From assembly GCA_018894105.1 (NCBI GenBank), contig CM032129.1:32815468-32879467 (forward strand): DNA of 64,000 bases, in the 5' to 3' direction. The position numbers were made by a program, and so were the translations under genes. The notes beneath the pieces were generated by a model, which had not been told where the DNA came from, did no database searches, and was given only the letters and a program-made list of their open reading frames with translations. Positions 1 through 11,431 of this stretch are shown in pieces (within the stretch, counting starts at the first letter, position 1; each line of letters begins with the position of its first letter). Source of the stretch: Jacaranda mimosifolia (taxonomy: Eukaryota; Streptophyta; Magnoliopsida; Lamiales; Bignoniaceae).

Positions 1-588
1 ATTATCAGTATCATTCTATTTTATTTATTTATTTATATATACTCGCACATCAAAAAATTTATTAAGATTCAAAGTCCAAATTTCATAAATAAGAAAATAA
101 AAGCTATAGGAAATGTTTTGTTATATTTTTTGTGTGATTTTATTATATGTTTTAGGATAATAAATTATTTAAAAATATAAAAATTATTTTTTAGTATATT
201 TATTTATGTTTTGGAGGAAATATTTTTTATTGTAACAGTCAAATTAATACTCTTTATTGAATTTTTGGGGTGAAAATAAAATTAAATAATTTTTAATATT
301 AAAATAATATACATAATATATATGTATATATTAAAAAATATATATTTAAAAAAAAATAAAAATATGTTTTAATTATATTTCTTCAAAACACTCCCTGCAT
401 TATTTGATGGTGGCGATACGTAAAGCCATAGTAGTAAATGGTTGGTCTAGAGTACGGAATCTAGGCAATCTACTCAAGTGGTAACAGCTGTCAAATGATA
501 ACTTAATTACTCATAAATAATATTTAATTTCTCTGTCATTATTTTTTTTCTTATTTTTATTATTTTTTTGGTTTGATGTGCCTTTTAG
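1..588. other. Intron of the BAG gene with a dispersed AT-rich repeat fragment
   Basis: This is the intron before the first visible BAG exon. About 195..340 matches 50495..50665 in the same orientation, including the shared block aacagtcaaattaat and a run of ATATA-rich sequence, so both belong to one dispersed repeat family. About 25..110 resembles, in reverse, the A/T-rich 3' tail of the SINE copies near 16290 and 39075. No coding potential was seen. Confidence 0.5.
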
Positions 589-1866
589 GTTTGTGTAATT
601 GAGAAATCAATTGCAAATGGTAATAAAGTCGTGGAGTTGCAAATCACGACTTTGATGGAGATGTTAATGCGACAAGCGGTCAAACTAGATAGCATTCCAG
701 CTGAAGGAGATGCATGTGAGAAAAAGGATTCACAGGTAGGAAGCCTCCCATCTTCATGCATTCTCTTTCAATCTATAATATCCAAATCCATATAATTTAA
801 CGAGAATTTATTAAAATAATAAAAAAAATGAAATTCTAGATAATTTTTTTCTGAAAATTTTGTTGTGATGTACCTAATAATTCATGCATAATATCATAGA
901 AAAATAGATACAAACTTTTTATTGTTCTAAATATTAATCTACTATAAATGGATACAAATTTTTGACTGGCTTAAATACATTAATCTACTCTAAAGGTAGT
1001 TTCTTGTTAAACCGGATTTTTCTCTATTTTTTCTCATATTAATCAATTAAATTAATTATATATGTATTTTTGTGATGAAAATTGATTCCACCTCACAAAA
1101 ATACCATCCCCTATTTGTTCATAAACTTTCAATGATTTTTCCTATTTTTCCTTAATTTTTCTCCAGATAAGGTCCTGGAGGCAGAAAGGTTGTTAAAGAA
1201 GTTGTTAAGAGAGAAAATATGTTAGCCTAATGAAATAATGATTTCAACTGTGATAAACGGGCTCTACAAAGCTAGATTCACTCTCATAGCCTGTGATTTG
1301 CTTGGGATATTGGAGAAAAGAAACAAGGACTATGTTCCATGTCCTCTTCCCCTAATTTTCTATATTTTGCTCTTTTCTCCTCTCTCTCCCATGAACCTCT
1401 CTCATGCACGAACGCATCAAGGCAATATTTTTTATTTTATTTTTTCCACCATTGACAACCAATTCAAAAGGAAAATGCTGTGAATAGTAGTCGCATTTTT
1501 TTGTAATATCCCAAGCAAATCACGGGCCGTGAGAGTGAATCCAACTTTATAGAATCGATTTATCACAGTTGAAATCATTATTTCATTAGGCTCACATTTT
1601 CTCTTTCAACTTCTTAAATAACATTTCCGCCCCGGACCATATATTAATTTTTTAATCTACTCTTGTTATTTTTCGTTTTTTAATGTTAAAATTAAGTAAA
1701 AAGGGAAATTCCAATGCAGGGCAAGAGAGTACAGAAGTGCGTAGAAACTCTTGATGTCCTTAAGGTATCAAATGCAAAGGAGAAAGTACCCGTGGTTGTG
1801 ACTACCCAGTGGGAGACCTTTGACTCATCTGCTGCTGCTGCAACCAAATGGGAACTTTTTGATTGA
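589..1866 (+). CDS. BAG family molecular chaperone regulator (BAG1-4 type), 3' end only
   Basis: Two coding exons, 589..735 and 1720..1866, both multiples of three, with a ttttag acceptor, gtagga donor and atgcag acceptor, ending in TGA. The first encodes VCVIEKSIANGNKVVELQI and then LMEMLMRQAVKLDSIPAEGD, which matches the second half of the BAG domain that binds the Hsp70 ATPase lobe. The second begins GKRVQKCVETLDVLKV and ends with a VVVTTQWETFD and TKWELFD tail, typical of the ubiquitin-like plus BAG group of plant BAGs (recalled family knowledge). The start codon, ubiquitin-like domain and first half of the BAG domain lie left of the window. The intron between the exons holds a large inverted repeat. 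The family assignment is strong; the exact paralogue is not resolved. Confidence 0.85.
1171..1638. ncRNA. Long inverted repeat in BAG intron; candidate MIRNA-like hairpin
   Basis: The left arm 1171..1311 and right arm 1505..1638 are reverse complements over their whole length with a few small gaps. They share a perfect 34-nt block (1224..1257 with 1559..1592) and a perfect 19-nt block ending in GGGATATT next to the loop. The loop is about 193 nt. A transcript would fold into one long, nearly perfect stem with scattered bulges, the shape of a young MIRNA or siRNA-producing foldback. I do not recognise either arm as a known plant miRNA. It may instead be a foldback transposon; no clear target duplication was seen. 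It sits in the BAG intron on either strand, so the producing strand is unknown. Confidence 0.5.
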
Positions 1867-2383
1867 CTACCAAAATCTCATCATATATCTCTATATGATG
1901 GATCAAGAGTTCTACGAGTTAAAATAGTGGGTTAGGTTGCATCAAGGTCAGTTCAAATTTAATCACAATCGATTTAAGCTTTTGAAACTTCGAAAGGACC
2001 ATACTAATTGCTATTTTCTTTTTTGGTTTCAAAATAATTACTATTACTATTTTTATTTTTTGATTAATTGGTCGAATGAATTATTCGATAATTTTAATAT
2101 TGTTAAACTTTGAAGTCTTAATACATGTTATGCTATATAAAATTACTCTATTATTGAATCAATTTTTCAAAAATCTGAGTAATTTGATTATCATTACATA
2201 AATTAGTCAAATTAATTTGTTAACAAGATAAAATGGAGGTTTTTTTTTTCTTTTTTCTTTTTTTCCCCTCATGGAGGGAGTATTTTTTCCAAACGTGTCT
2301 TAACTCCATGATAACATATGTCAGCAAACCCATTTTGGATCCTTTATTCTATTTTTTATTTTATTTTTTATTTTAACTTGCTG

Positions 2384-2515
2384 TATTTTATGTCAAGTGT
2401 ATCTGAATCTCAATTACTTATTTTTATAAAAAAATATTTAATACACGTATCATATATTTATAAAATAAAATAAGAGATGAAATAGGAAATGAAATCGAAT
2501 ATTTAAACCGCAGCA
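2384..2515 (+). repeat. Dispersed repeat copy 1 (three-copy family)
   Basis: Shares a core reading roughly tttataaaaaaatatttaata with 2856..2955 (same strand) and with the reverse complement of 35207..35345. The flanking words are also shared (caagtgtatctga upstream, ataagatgaaatag downstream). No terminal inverted repeats were obvious. It may be a short retroposon or an old MITE. Confidence 0.5.
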
Positions 2516-2855
2516 AACCATCTAAATTAAGAAAATCTAAATCTTGGAAGTATCACTACAAGTTCTCGTTCTCTCGATTAATAATGATCTTGCCAAGTAG
2601 GAGACAAACACTTACAAGTAAAATAACAATAATAATTACAAATCGGTGAAAAAAAATAGTTAGAATTTCCATTAAAAAAAATGGTTAGAATGGGCCCAAG
2701 CTGGATTTTGGGCAACAACAATTCAGCCCAAATCCGCTAGAAAGCCCAGCTGATAGACCTCAGTTGTATAATGGTGTCCATAGTTTCAAATTTGCGCGAG
2801 AAATTCAAAGTATGAGCATCCATAAAAAAGCATTGGTCCCAACTTATTGAATATA

Positions 2856-2955
2856 CATCAAGTGCATCGATTTTCAATTAATTATTTTTATAAAAAAATA
2901 TTTAATATAATTCAATATATACTTATAAAATAAAATAAAAGACGAAACAAGAATT
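2856..2955 (+). repeat. Dispersed repeat copy 2
   Basis: Second member of the family described at 2384. It is shorter and runs into the tandem duplication that starts at 2952. Confidence 0.45.
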
Positions 2956-3089
2956 ATAATAAAAAATCCAAACTAATATACAACAGCTATTCAAATACAA
3001 TACAAGCTAAGAATCTACACAATTATAATAAAAAATCCAAACTAATATACAACAGCTATTCAAATACAATACAAGCTAAGAATCTACAC
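2952..3089. repeat. Perfect 69-bp tandem duplication
   Basis: 2952..3020 and 3021..3089 are identical 69-bp units read directly from the sequence. With no divergence between units the duplication is recent. It lies about 210 bp past the stop of the coiled-coil gene, probably in or near its 3' UTR. Confidence 0.9.
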
Positions 3090-3299
3090 AAACCATCAGC
3101 CATTTGCACACAAATTTAAGCGTATACATACAACATTTTCACACTCTTCTTCGATATATTTCACCTAATCACACCTTTATTACCAGCCCCATTGCTTAGA
3201 GACAAATAGAAGAACCAATCCCATCATCAAAATGGGACAAAACTAGTAACATATTTAGACTCAATCCTCGCCCTCTGGTACTAAATAACCTCATCTTTC

Positions 3300-5148
3300 T
3301 CATGCTACAATAGAAGCCTTAGAAGCATTGATCTCCCCCTTATGCGGACCGCGTTCCCCTTGCTTCGCGATCATCATTCGAAATCCTTCAAACATACTCT
3401 CCAATGCTACAATCTCCTCTTTAACATCAGTTTGATCACTCAACGACAACGATATACGTTCCTTAAACCCTCTAACTCTCTCGAGACAACTCACAAATTT
3501 CGATCCCATTTCATCCATAGTACCATGCATCAAAGCATTCTCCTCTTGTGCTAATTTAAGCTTCCTCTTCATCGACCGGTACCCTTCAAGCGCCCTCAAA
3601 AGCTGCTCCGATAGCACCTTATTCCGCTCTTGCAGGGCTTCTCCACCATTAATACTACTCTTCTTCTCCTTATGCACCAATGCACATTCTTGTACTTTTT
3701 CAAGCAATGTCTCATTTTGTGCTTTGAGATCATTGAGAAGTTCCTCCATCCCACTCAATTCTTGCACCTTTCTTGAGAGCTCAGCAGCCATAATCTCCCT
3801 TTCTTTCCCCAAGCTAGAACACACCATTTGGAGGCTTTTCCGGGCGGCCGAGGCGGCGGTCAGCTCTCTCCTCAGCCTTTCTTTCTCTTCATCCACCTCC
3901 CCACTCTGCCTCTTATCCCTTGGGGCAGGATTAGTGTTGCATCTCCGCAGCTCAGCTTCTGAACTTTTGTTGCCAAAAGATTGGGATTTCTGGATTCTAT
4001 CCCTAACATTATCCAGAATAGTCATCATTGTGGCCACCCTCAGTTTCCTCCTTTGGTCATTTTGCTCTTTATCACAAGCATCTTTATGATCCTGAATTAA
4101 TTTTAATAGTAACTTTACATTTGCAGCCACTCCTGAACATCAAAATTAAGGTTTTTCAATCCATGACCTCAAAGAAAAAGAAAACTGAATCCAAGGAAAA
4201 AGAAAAAAAAGATCAAAAACCTCATCTAATCCTGTAAATGGGTAGGGCAATGCCATACCCATATCCTACCCATATCCATACTTATTAAAGACAATATAAT
4301 AGGTATGGATAAGGTCTATACCCATAAATTATTCATTACTTTATATTTAAATTTAATTTATAAATTTAAAAATTATCTATAGCGAAATCAAATCTATATT
4401 AATACTAAACTTTTTGTATATAAAATTACAAATATGTGAATAAACAGTAACAACTAAATAATTTTTTTCATTAAAAATTAAACAAAATTAATAAAGTTAA
4501 AATATTGGGATTGTAATTTTAAAAAAAAAAAAATCAGAATAACAATAGCAATAGTTGAATACTTTTCATTAATAAAACTAACAATATTAAAATTAATAGT
4601 AGAATAAATATTTTTTATAAAAATAATTAATAAAATTCATTTTGCTAATGAATAAACTTTGTTAATAAAAATTTTATTAATGAATGAAAAATTGAAAATA
4701 AGTATTAACTTAAATTAAGTTAAATATAGAATTTTGTTTTAATTTTTTGTTATTGTATACCAAATAATATTTTTAATATATATTGAGAAAATTAGTATAT
4801 ATATTAAAAATATAAATTCAATAAACTAGACCCAATAAATATCAAGTAAAATAAAATAAGATATGATTATGATCTCATTTTTTTAAATATTTTAAGATAT
4901 GAGTATGATTAGGATGATACCCTACCCATTTACAGGTCTAATCTCATTCCATTTCCACAAGAAACTGAAAGATCAAGAACTTCACACTTTTCAGGACAAA
5001 AATAAACATGGGAAAAAGGTAAAACCAAGTCAACAACGTTGGAAACTTAAATTACTGTACCTCCTAATGCCGAATCATCGTATTCTTGCGCTGTTATTGT
5101 CGGAGGAGGCCCCAACTCGGGAGACGAATTAACACGAACCCAGTTCAT
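3300..5148 (-). CDS. Coiled-coil protein of unknown function
   Basis: Two exons on the minus strand. Exon 1 is 5148..5061, with ATG at 5148 giving MNWVRVNSSPELGPPPTITA. Exon 2 is 4132..3300, with a gttcag acceptor and a GGAG|gtacag donor; the phases match and give 306 residues. The apparent start near 4130 is GTG just inside exon 2, so the upstream ATG exon is needed. From about residue 85 to 240 the protein is highly charged and rich in Glu, Lys, Leu and Ala with heptad-like spacing (for example ELSRKVQELSGMEELLNDLK), so a long alpha-helical coiled coil is likely. No catalytic motif, signal peptide or membrane helix is visible. I do not recognise a characterised homologue. A cytoskeletal, kinetochore or tethering role would be only a guess from architecture. 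Confidence 0.72.
4231..4936. mobile_element. Non-autonomous DNA transposon in the coiled-coil gene intron
   Basis: The ends are inverted repeats: cctgtaaatgggtaggg on the left and its complement on the right. TCTAAT directly repeats on both sides (4225..4230 and 4937..4942). The interior is AT-rich and non-coding. The termini resemble hAT-like elements elsewhere in the window (compare tagggctgcaaatgag near 30519), although a full 8-bp target duplication is not seen. Confidence 0.65.
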
Positions 5149-5886
5149 AACTTTCTCAGATAAAGCAGACAAGAACAACAATGGAGAAAATTTCCTCAAC
5201 AGAGCAAGAGGATAAGGGGGATAGATTTATGGGTAAACAATCACAAGAAAAAAAAAAAAAACCACTTTGTTCACTTTTCTTCTTTGTGAACCAAATACGT
5301 GTACTTGTTAATCCAATAGAATAATATTAGTGCAGGATTGAGTGATCCAAAGACGAGAGGTTGCTTTGCTGACCATCTCTCTTTCTTTATCTTATTTAAT
5401 CATTTATATGATAATAATAAAAAGCCAACTTTGTCATATCTTTAACTTTTTATTATGAATAATTTTGGCTCATTTATATTATTTTATTATTATCAATAAG
5501 TATTTTTACACTTCGATAATTAAATGTTCATAAATTGATGAGTATTGACCACTATTTATAATTGTAGTAGTGTTTGGGCAGTGTCTTTTGGTTTTGTGTG
5601 GGCCCATGATAGAATTATTTATGTCTTATTTTGTCAATGGCAGTTTCTATGTGGCGCGATTTTATTGGCTACAATTTTGTCTGGCTGGCGTTCGTTTTGA
5701 CTTTGAGGGACAATAGTTGGTTTCATGTGGCCTCAACTGCTCATACCCACTAATCAAGAATCAAGAATATCTATTTATACTATTAATTTTTTTTTAAAAA
5801 AGCACTTTTATATTTAGAATAAAAGTTATAATACCAAATTTTAAGGCCTCGTTTTATATGTTCTATTAGACTCAATTAGTATTTTA

Positions 5887-6273
5887 GGGCTCGTTTGGTT
5901 TGGTGGATATGGCTTTATAGATAATTTTATCAAGTTATATCAAGTGTTTGGTTTTAGTGATAAAAGCTCATGATTGATACATGACCCAGTATTTAATCCT
6001 ATATTCAATTGATTGCCTATTACCCCACTTGAGGTGTGATTGTGTAATCCAAATTAGTGAAAGGAGGAAGAATTTGTAATATGACAATTATATCTATGCA
6101 AATTCAATTTTTAGTCTTCCTACAATGGATATTTTAGTAAATTCATTACTTAATCCTTATATCAAAATTGTGTAATCCTAGTTACCAAACACCATGTTAT
6201 ATTATCCTCAACAGTGTAATCCCACCATATCATTATAATTTTATCAATCCTATCTCTAAAACCAAACGTGCCC
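5887..6273 (+). mobile_element. Tourist-like MITE (PIF/Harbinger type)
   Basis: Terminal repeats gggctcgtttggttt and, in reverse, gggcacgtttggttt (one mismatch), flanked on both sides by TTA (5884..5886 and 6274..6276). The 387-bp interior has no coding potential. A TTA target site and a GGGC-rich terminus fit the PIF/Harbinger superfamily. Confidence 0.8.
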
Positions 6274-6512
6274 TTAGTGGAGGCTAATCCTTTGTTTGAT
6301 AGCTGAGATTGGCCAACTGGGCTGGCCCGCATTTTTTAAAGGCCCGCCACTATTTATAGCATTACCCTCGAATCAAATCTCGACCTGGGGGGTGCAATTG
6401 ATTTTGTGAGTCAACAGTCATCAGATTTTCAATTTGCCCCTTATGTCGTTTGTAATTTATCATTTGTACCTTCCTAAAAACTGGAGACTCCAACGAACGA
6501 CAAAAGCAAATA

Positions 6513-6599
6513 TGTCGCCGGAAGAAGAAGAACAACAAGAAACGATGGTAAGAGATATAAATGAACTGTCGCTAGAAAAATTAGACTTTTCCCAATGAC
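6513..6599 (+). other. Short exon-like open frame, possible gene relic
   Basis: ATG at 6513 opens a 28-codon frame beginning MSPEEEEQQETMVRDINELS and ending TGA. A canonical gtaaga donor lies inside it after codon 12, and a ttttatttacag acceptor follows near 6623. The local composition is more gene-like than the surroundings. No family was recognised; it could be a first exon, a decayed gene or chance. Confidence 0.2.
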
Positions 6600-8264
6600 A
6601 CAAACTGCTATTTTTATTTACAGTAGGGAAAAAATTGTACCTCCCACATGTAGTAGATAACAGGGCCGACTGAGAGTTACAGCAACCTGGCCGGAAATGG
6701 CGTACCATCATAGTGTATTACTTTCCTCTAAAATTGCGGCAAAACAAAGGAAGAAATTGAAAGAAATCACAAATCATAGAAACGAGAATGAAGAATTAAC
6801 ATGATACAAGAACTCCAACTTTCCTTCAAACCCAGGAAGCCTCTGAAATACTCAAATCACATCTACCGCAGCTATGGCTCCTGTCCTTAGGCTTTCATTG
6901 GTTTGTTGAATTGATGGGGAAGAGTTTGATTTGGGTTTAGACGCAAAGCTGACTGTTTCGTGGACAAAGGAGTCAATTTGTCTATAACATAGTGTATCAA
7001 ACATAAAATTGGAGATTATGATAGATTTGAATTTGGACCATTGTGTAGCCCAATCTACCCAATCAAACATGAGACTGACCTGATATAATCTCACCTAGTG
7101 TCTTACTATTTGAATAGCATATATTATCCACCTTCAGAATCAAATGAGGCCAAAATATATTAAAATTGTTCTTTTTCTTATTCTTTATATTAAAAAAATT
7201 TATATTTCTAAATAACTAATACCTACTCAACAACTTCTCTCAACAAAATATATATGTTGCTGGATTACCATGATCATCTGCAATTCTCTGACAGTAGTTT
7301 ATATTCGAATGAATATGAATATGAGGTTTTAGTTGAAGATTGAGGGAAGCCAAAGGAAGATTCTTGATCATATATATATATATATATATATATATTGATG
7401 ATTGTGTTTGTATTATATGTTATTAATGGGAAAAATTAAATTTATTTTTAAAAATTTCTTTTTTATACATGTTATTAATACCAATATTCAACGTCCCCTA
7501 TATGCATGCATATTATATATGTGTATGTATGATTCTTGAGCATTTATTTGATATGGTAATTAAATTGTCTGCTTTTTGTTAAAATATGATTAAATAATAA
7601 GTGATGTGAGTGCGAGAAATTGTTCTCTTGATACAAATCAAGATATCTTCGAGTTTGTATAAGGACTTTATATGATCGAAATGACTTTAGTATATACCAC
7701 TGGTAAAAAGGTTGAATGGCAAATTGAGTGGAGATGGTGCAAGTAAGGTGGATGTTGCAATGGAGATCGCAATGAGATCAAATGATGCTGATTCAACTTG
7801 GCCATCCATTAGAAATAGTAGGGTATTTGTAGTTTGTTACTTAGGTCTCTTACTACTGTTCAGCTTAGGTGGTGTCTTTAGATTTAACCATGTATCCTTA
7901 TCCAACGGTTGAAATTTTAGATCGAAAAATGGACTGATTGGATCAACACCCGACCTACATAAAAAGACACTAATCTAGTGGAGTTTTTAGATAATTTTGA
8001 GTATTTTCAAGAATATTTCGACCCTTTTTGGCCCTAATCCATATCACCTGAAATTCACCAAAGGATTAAGATCGATGGGAAGTGAAGTGAAAACTTTTTT
8101 TCGCTCAAATTAATTTTAGGTTTGTAAATGAAGATACTAGATATAGAATAGAATAAGAATATTTTAAATCACATACCTCCAAATGACATTTATAGGACCA
8201 TTTATAATGATAGAGGATTAGTTGGTATTGTAGTTCAGTTATTAGGGCTAATGGGTTTTCCTTT
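6600..8264. other. Intergenic DNA, no supported gene
   Basis: AT-rich sequence with a (TA)n run at 7370..7395. A few short open frames have no domain, homologue or splice context I can support. Confidence 0.6.
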
Positions 8265-8654
8265 GAGGGTGTTTGGGTGAACTTATAAGCTTATAAAAAT
8301 ATCTTATAAGATGTATGAGAATTTATAAAATCTCACAAAGTCTTTGGTAAATTTTTTTTTTAAAAACGTGCTTATAAGCTTTTAAAATAAGATATTAGAA
8401 GCTTGTAAGTTTTTTTAAAAAAAGTAATGAGTTTCGAATTTATTTTTAAAATCTTAACAAACTCTTTTAATTTTAATCATATTAATTATAAAATTGTCAT
8501 TACTAACATCTTATAAGTTCAAATATCTTATTTTATCCAAACATTTTAAGAATTTATTTTTAAAAAAAGATCTAATATCTTATAAGCTCCAAAAATATTT
8601 TATAATATGTAGAAACTTATAAAATATTTTAAATAAGTTTAGCCAAACACACTC
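8265..8654 (+). mobile_element. MITE-like element rich in CTTATAAG motifs, copy 1
   Basis: The left end gagggtgtttgggt pairs with the right end agccaaacacactc. Internally cttataag and tataagctt recur in both orientations, so the whole unit can fold back. A related copy, sharing the central tattaattataaaat region, lies at about 35706..36055 in the same orientation. The target duplication is unclear. Confidence 0.6.
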
Positions 8655-8741
8655 TTTATCTTGCAATCTAACCCAAATTAAAAAAAAAAAAAAGGGGGGG
8701 AAAAGATTATCTTATTCATCCCATGTAGATAGTTTATTTAT

Positions 8742-9494
8742 GGGTTAAATTCATTTCACCCCTATACTATGAAGTATGTATCAAATACTTTCATATACTT
8801 CCAAAATCTTCAAATACCTCCCCTCAAAGTCATCTGCCGTTAGTAAATAGCTAATGGTATCAAAATTTTATAGTAAATTACTAATTTAACCTCATAAAAT
8901 AACTAAATAGTATAAAAATCTAGGATAAGTGGCTGCTTTTCCACACAAGCAACCTGTTTTGTAGGTCCTATATTTCTGTATTAGAATGAAGTTGTTTAAT
9001 ATTCTTTTGAAAAAAATGAAATGATTTAATGTTTTTGTTGGATTAGGATTAGATGATGCTTTAGGTCCTAAAATGAAAGTAACAAAATTGAAGTAAGAAA
9101 CTTGAGCATTATCTAGTAAATCATAAGAGTATTATGGATATAAAATTTTTTAATAATCATATGTATAAAGGGAAGATAATTTTAGTGCTACATCAGCCAA
9201 ACAATCGTTACTTTTCTAACGACAAAGAAGTTTGAGTGGGGTACTTAAAGGTTTTGGCAGTACGGGTGACAAATATAGATTTGTGTACATAAAAAAAAAT
9301 ATCATGTATCATAAGTTTTTATACTATTTAGTTATTTTATGAGGTTAAATCAGTAATTTACTGTAAAATTTTGACACCGTTGGCTATTTTACTAACAACA
9401 GATAACTTTGAGAACAGTATTTAAATATTTTGAAAGTATATATAATATTTGATACATACCCCACAGTACATTAGGGTAAAAATTAATTTAACCC
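8742..9494. mobile_element. Non-autonomous Mutator-like (MULE) foldback element
   Basis: Long terminal inverted repeats of about 180 bp (8742..8920 against 9310..9494) start GGGTTAAATT at each end. The element is bracketed by a perfect 9-bp direct repeat TTTATTTAT at 8733..8741 and 9495..9503. Long terminal repeats plus a 9-bp target duplication are the hallmark of Mutator-like elements. The interior (about 8921..9309) has no transposase; 9215..9280 looks like a further, diverged copy of the terminal-repeat sequence. Confidence 0.88.
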
Positions 9495-9503
9495 TTTATT
9501 TAT

Positions 9504-10042
9504 TTCTCTTTACGTATACACATATTTATATATATATATGTGTGTGCTTGTATGTATATGTTGGTTTGCTTGCTAAAGCCTAGCTAGGCACAAGTTACCA
9601 TGCATGCAGTGCTCACGTGACAACCCCTAATTTTTCTCTGCTAATTTTCTTCTTACTTTGCAAGGGGGCATAGCAACTAACAAGCAAAATTTATTCCATA
9701 TTTAAGGAACTGCGTACGACGTCGTTGGTCGGACCTGCAAGTGGGAGGTGGACGTCATTAATTGAAGCTCGCGCAGAGAAGAAAAAGCGGATTTTGACTC
9801 TGGGGCCTCTGTGACTGACTGGCTGTAAGCAACTTCTACACTGCTTCGAAATGTTGTACCCTGATTGATTGTACCTCACCCTGACTCCCCTCTTAATTTC
9901 TAGATGTTCGTACGCCCGCTGTAGCCTATCATTTAGGGCCTGGACCATTGACATTTATTGGGCCATAGGGGGGCCTGGGCTACTTCTGCAACTCTGCAAC
10001 TTCCATTAATTATTCAAAACTTTTATATGCATTAACATATAC
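9504..10042. other. Intergenic DNA, no supported gene
   Basis: 9690..9990 is noticeably less AT-rich than its surroundings. I see no coding exon, RNA gene or repeat there. Confidence 0.5.
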
Positions 10043-10045
10043 TAA

Positions 10046-10397
10046 GGGCCCATTTGAATTTATTTTCTGAGAGTACTTTTATTTTTTAATAAAAATAAAT
10101 AGTAAAAAGTTAGTTGCAAATTTAAATTTTAAAAAAATATATTATTTAGAGATTTGATTTAAAACATAATGATTATGTAGAATTGAATATGTGTTGTATT
10201 TGAAAAATATAGTTTTTGTATTAAAAATCGTATAAATGTGAGTACGAGAAAATGAAAAGTAAAAATGGAGAGAGAGTGCAATACTGTGTTTTGAATAATA
10301 TTTTGAGAATGAAAAAAGAAAAAAAGTTGATAATTTTTCGTTTTCATTTTCAATAAAAAATGAAAAAGAGTGTTTGAAAACCAAACCAAACGGGCAC
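10046..10397 (-). mobile_element. Tourist-like MITE, family 1, copy A
   Basis: TAA target duplications at 10043..10045 and 10398..10400. The terminus reads gtgcccgtttggttt on the minus strand. Internal words (for example the reverse of tactcacatt and ttttaatac) match copies at 15142, 19385, 22969, 26884 and 36618. Non-coding; the open frames across it are chance. Confidence 0.82.
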
Positions 10398-10912
10398 TAA
10401 AGTGATACTTACCTTTAACTTCCACACCTCTCTTACCAAAATTTTGAACTCATTTAACATAACATAGAGGATTTGCTTGATTGTTTGGAAATATTTTGGG
10501 ACGAGATAATTTTTATTATAAATGTTGTATCAGTAACATTTTGTTAGATAAAGAGGTGAATTCATATGTATAATTGTAATAATTAATATATATTTGTATG
10601 TAATGATTAATAGATGATATTTATTTTGATAGTATTTTGATTATAAAATTATACATTCTACATGTATTGCTGGGGAATATATGTGTTTGTTTTGGGTGTG
10701 TTCCCAATTGAAAAATATGGTGGGAAAACACAGGTAAACAAGAAAGTTTTAAACAAAATTCTTTGAATTTTTTTAAGTTTGTATTTTTACACTATTTTTC
10801 TAAGAAATAGTAATTCAGAATTAATGATATTGCATTATTATTTTAATTTGGAGTGATTTTTAAAATTAGAATCTTATTTTGAGACCAAGCCATTGATCCC
10901 CTCACATCCTAA

Positions 10913-11253
10913 GAGGCAGTTTGGTTATGTTTTATTTTCATTTTCAACTGTTTTTACTATTTGAAAATAATTTATCAATAATTTACCATCATTTTTATTA
11001 ATATTTCAACTCATTTTCATCTTAAAATATATTTTTCAATGACTTACATGTCTTCTCCTCATAACATATATATATATATATATATATTTTTGTCATTATT
11101 ATTATCTCTCTCTACCTACAACCTACTAAACCCTATATAATTATTATTTTTTCAACAGACTATTCAAATATAAATTTATTTTCAACTTATAACTTTTTAA
11201 ATTTTAAAAATATTAAAAATAAAAATTGAAAATAAAAAACACAACGAAACTCC
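10913..11253 (-). mobile_element. Tourist-like MITE, family 2, copy A
   Basis: Starts gaggcagtttggtt after TAA at 10910..10912 and ends with a diverged complement near 11253. The interior matches, in reverse, the elements at 21507, 23798 and 39301, sharing words such as tacaacctac and atctctctc. It contains a (TA)n run near 11069..11089. Confidence 0.65.
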
Positions 11254-11431
11254 GTAGAAGTTGATTCCAATTCTAAGACCATCATATTTAATGTTTTAGA
11301 CAATAATATTTGAGAGGAGAAAGTCAAACTATTTAACAATGGACGATAATCTTAATTGTCTCCGCATAAAGTATTTGTCGGCCACAAAACATATTCATCC
11401 ATGCATCTCTTGAACCGTTGATTCATAGTAA

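Noticed and set aside
1238..1483. 81-codon frame in the BAG intron
   Set aside because: Lies across the hairpin's left arm and loop with no domain; the intron is bounded by good splice sites of the BAG gene.
3724..4089. 121-codon plus-strand frame
   Set aside because: Low-complexity Ser/Leu shadow of the antisense coiled-coil exon.
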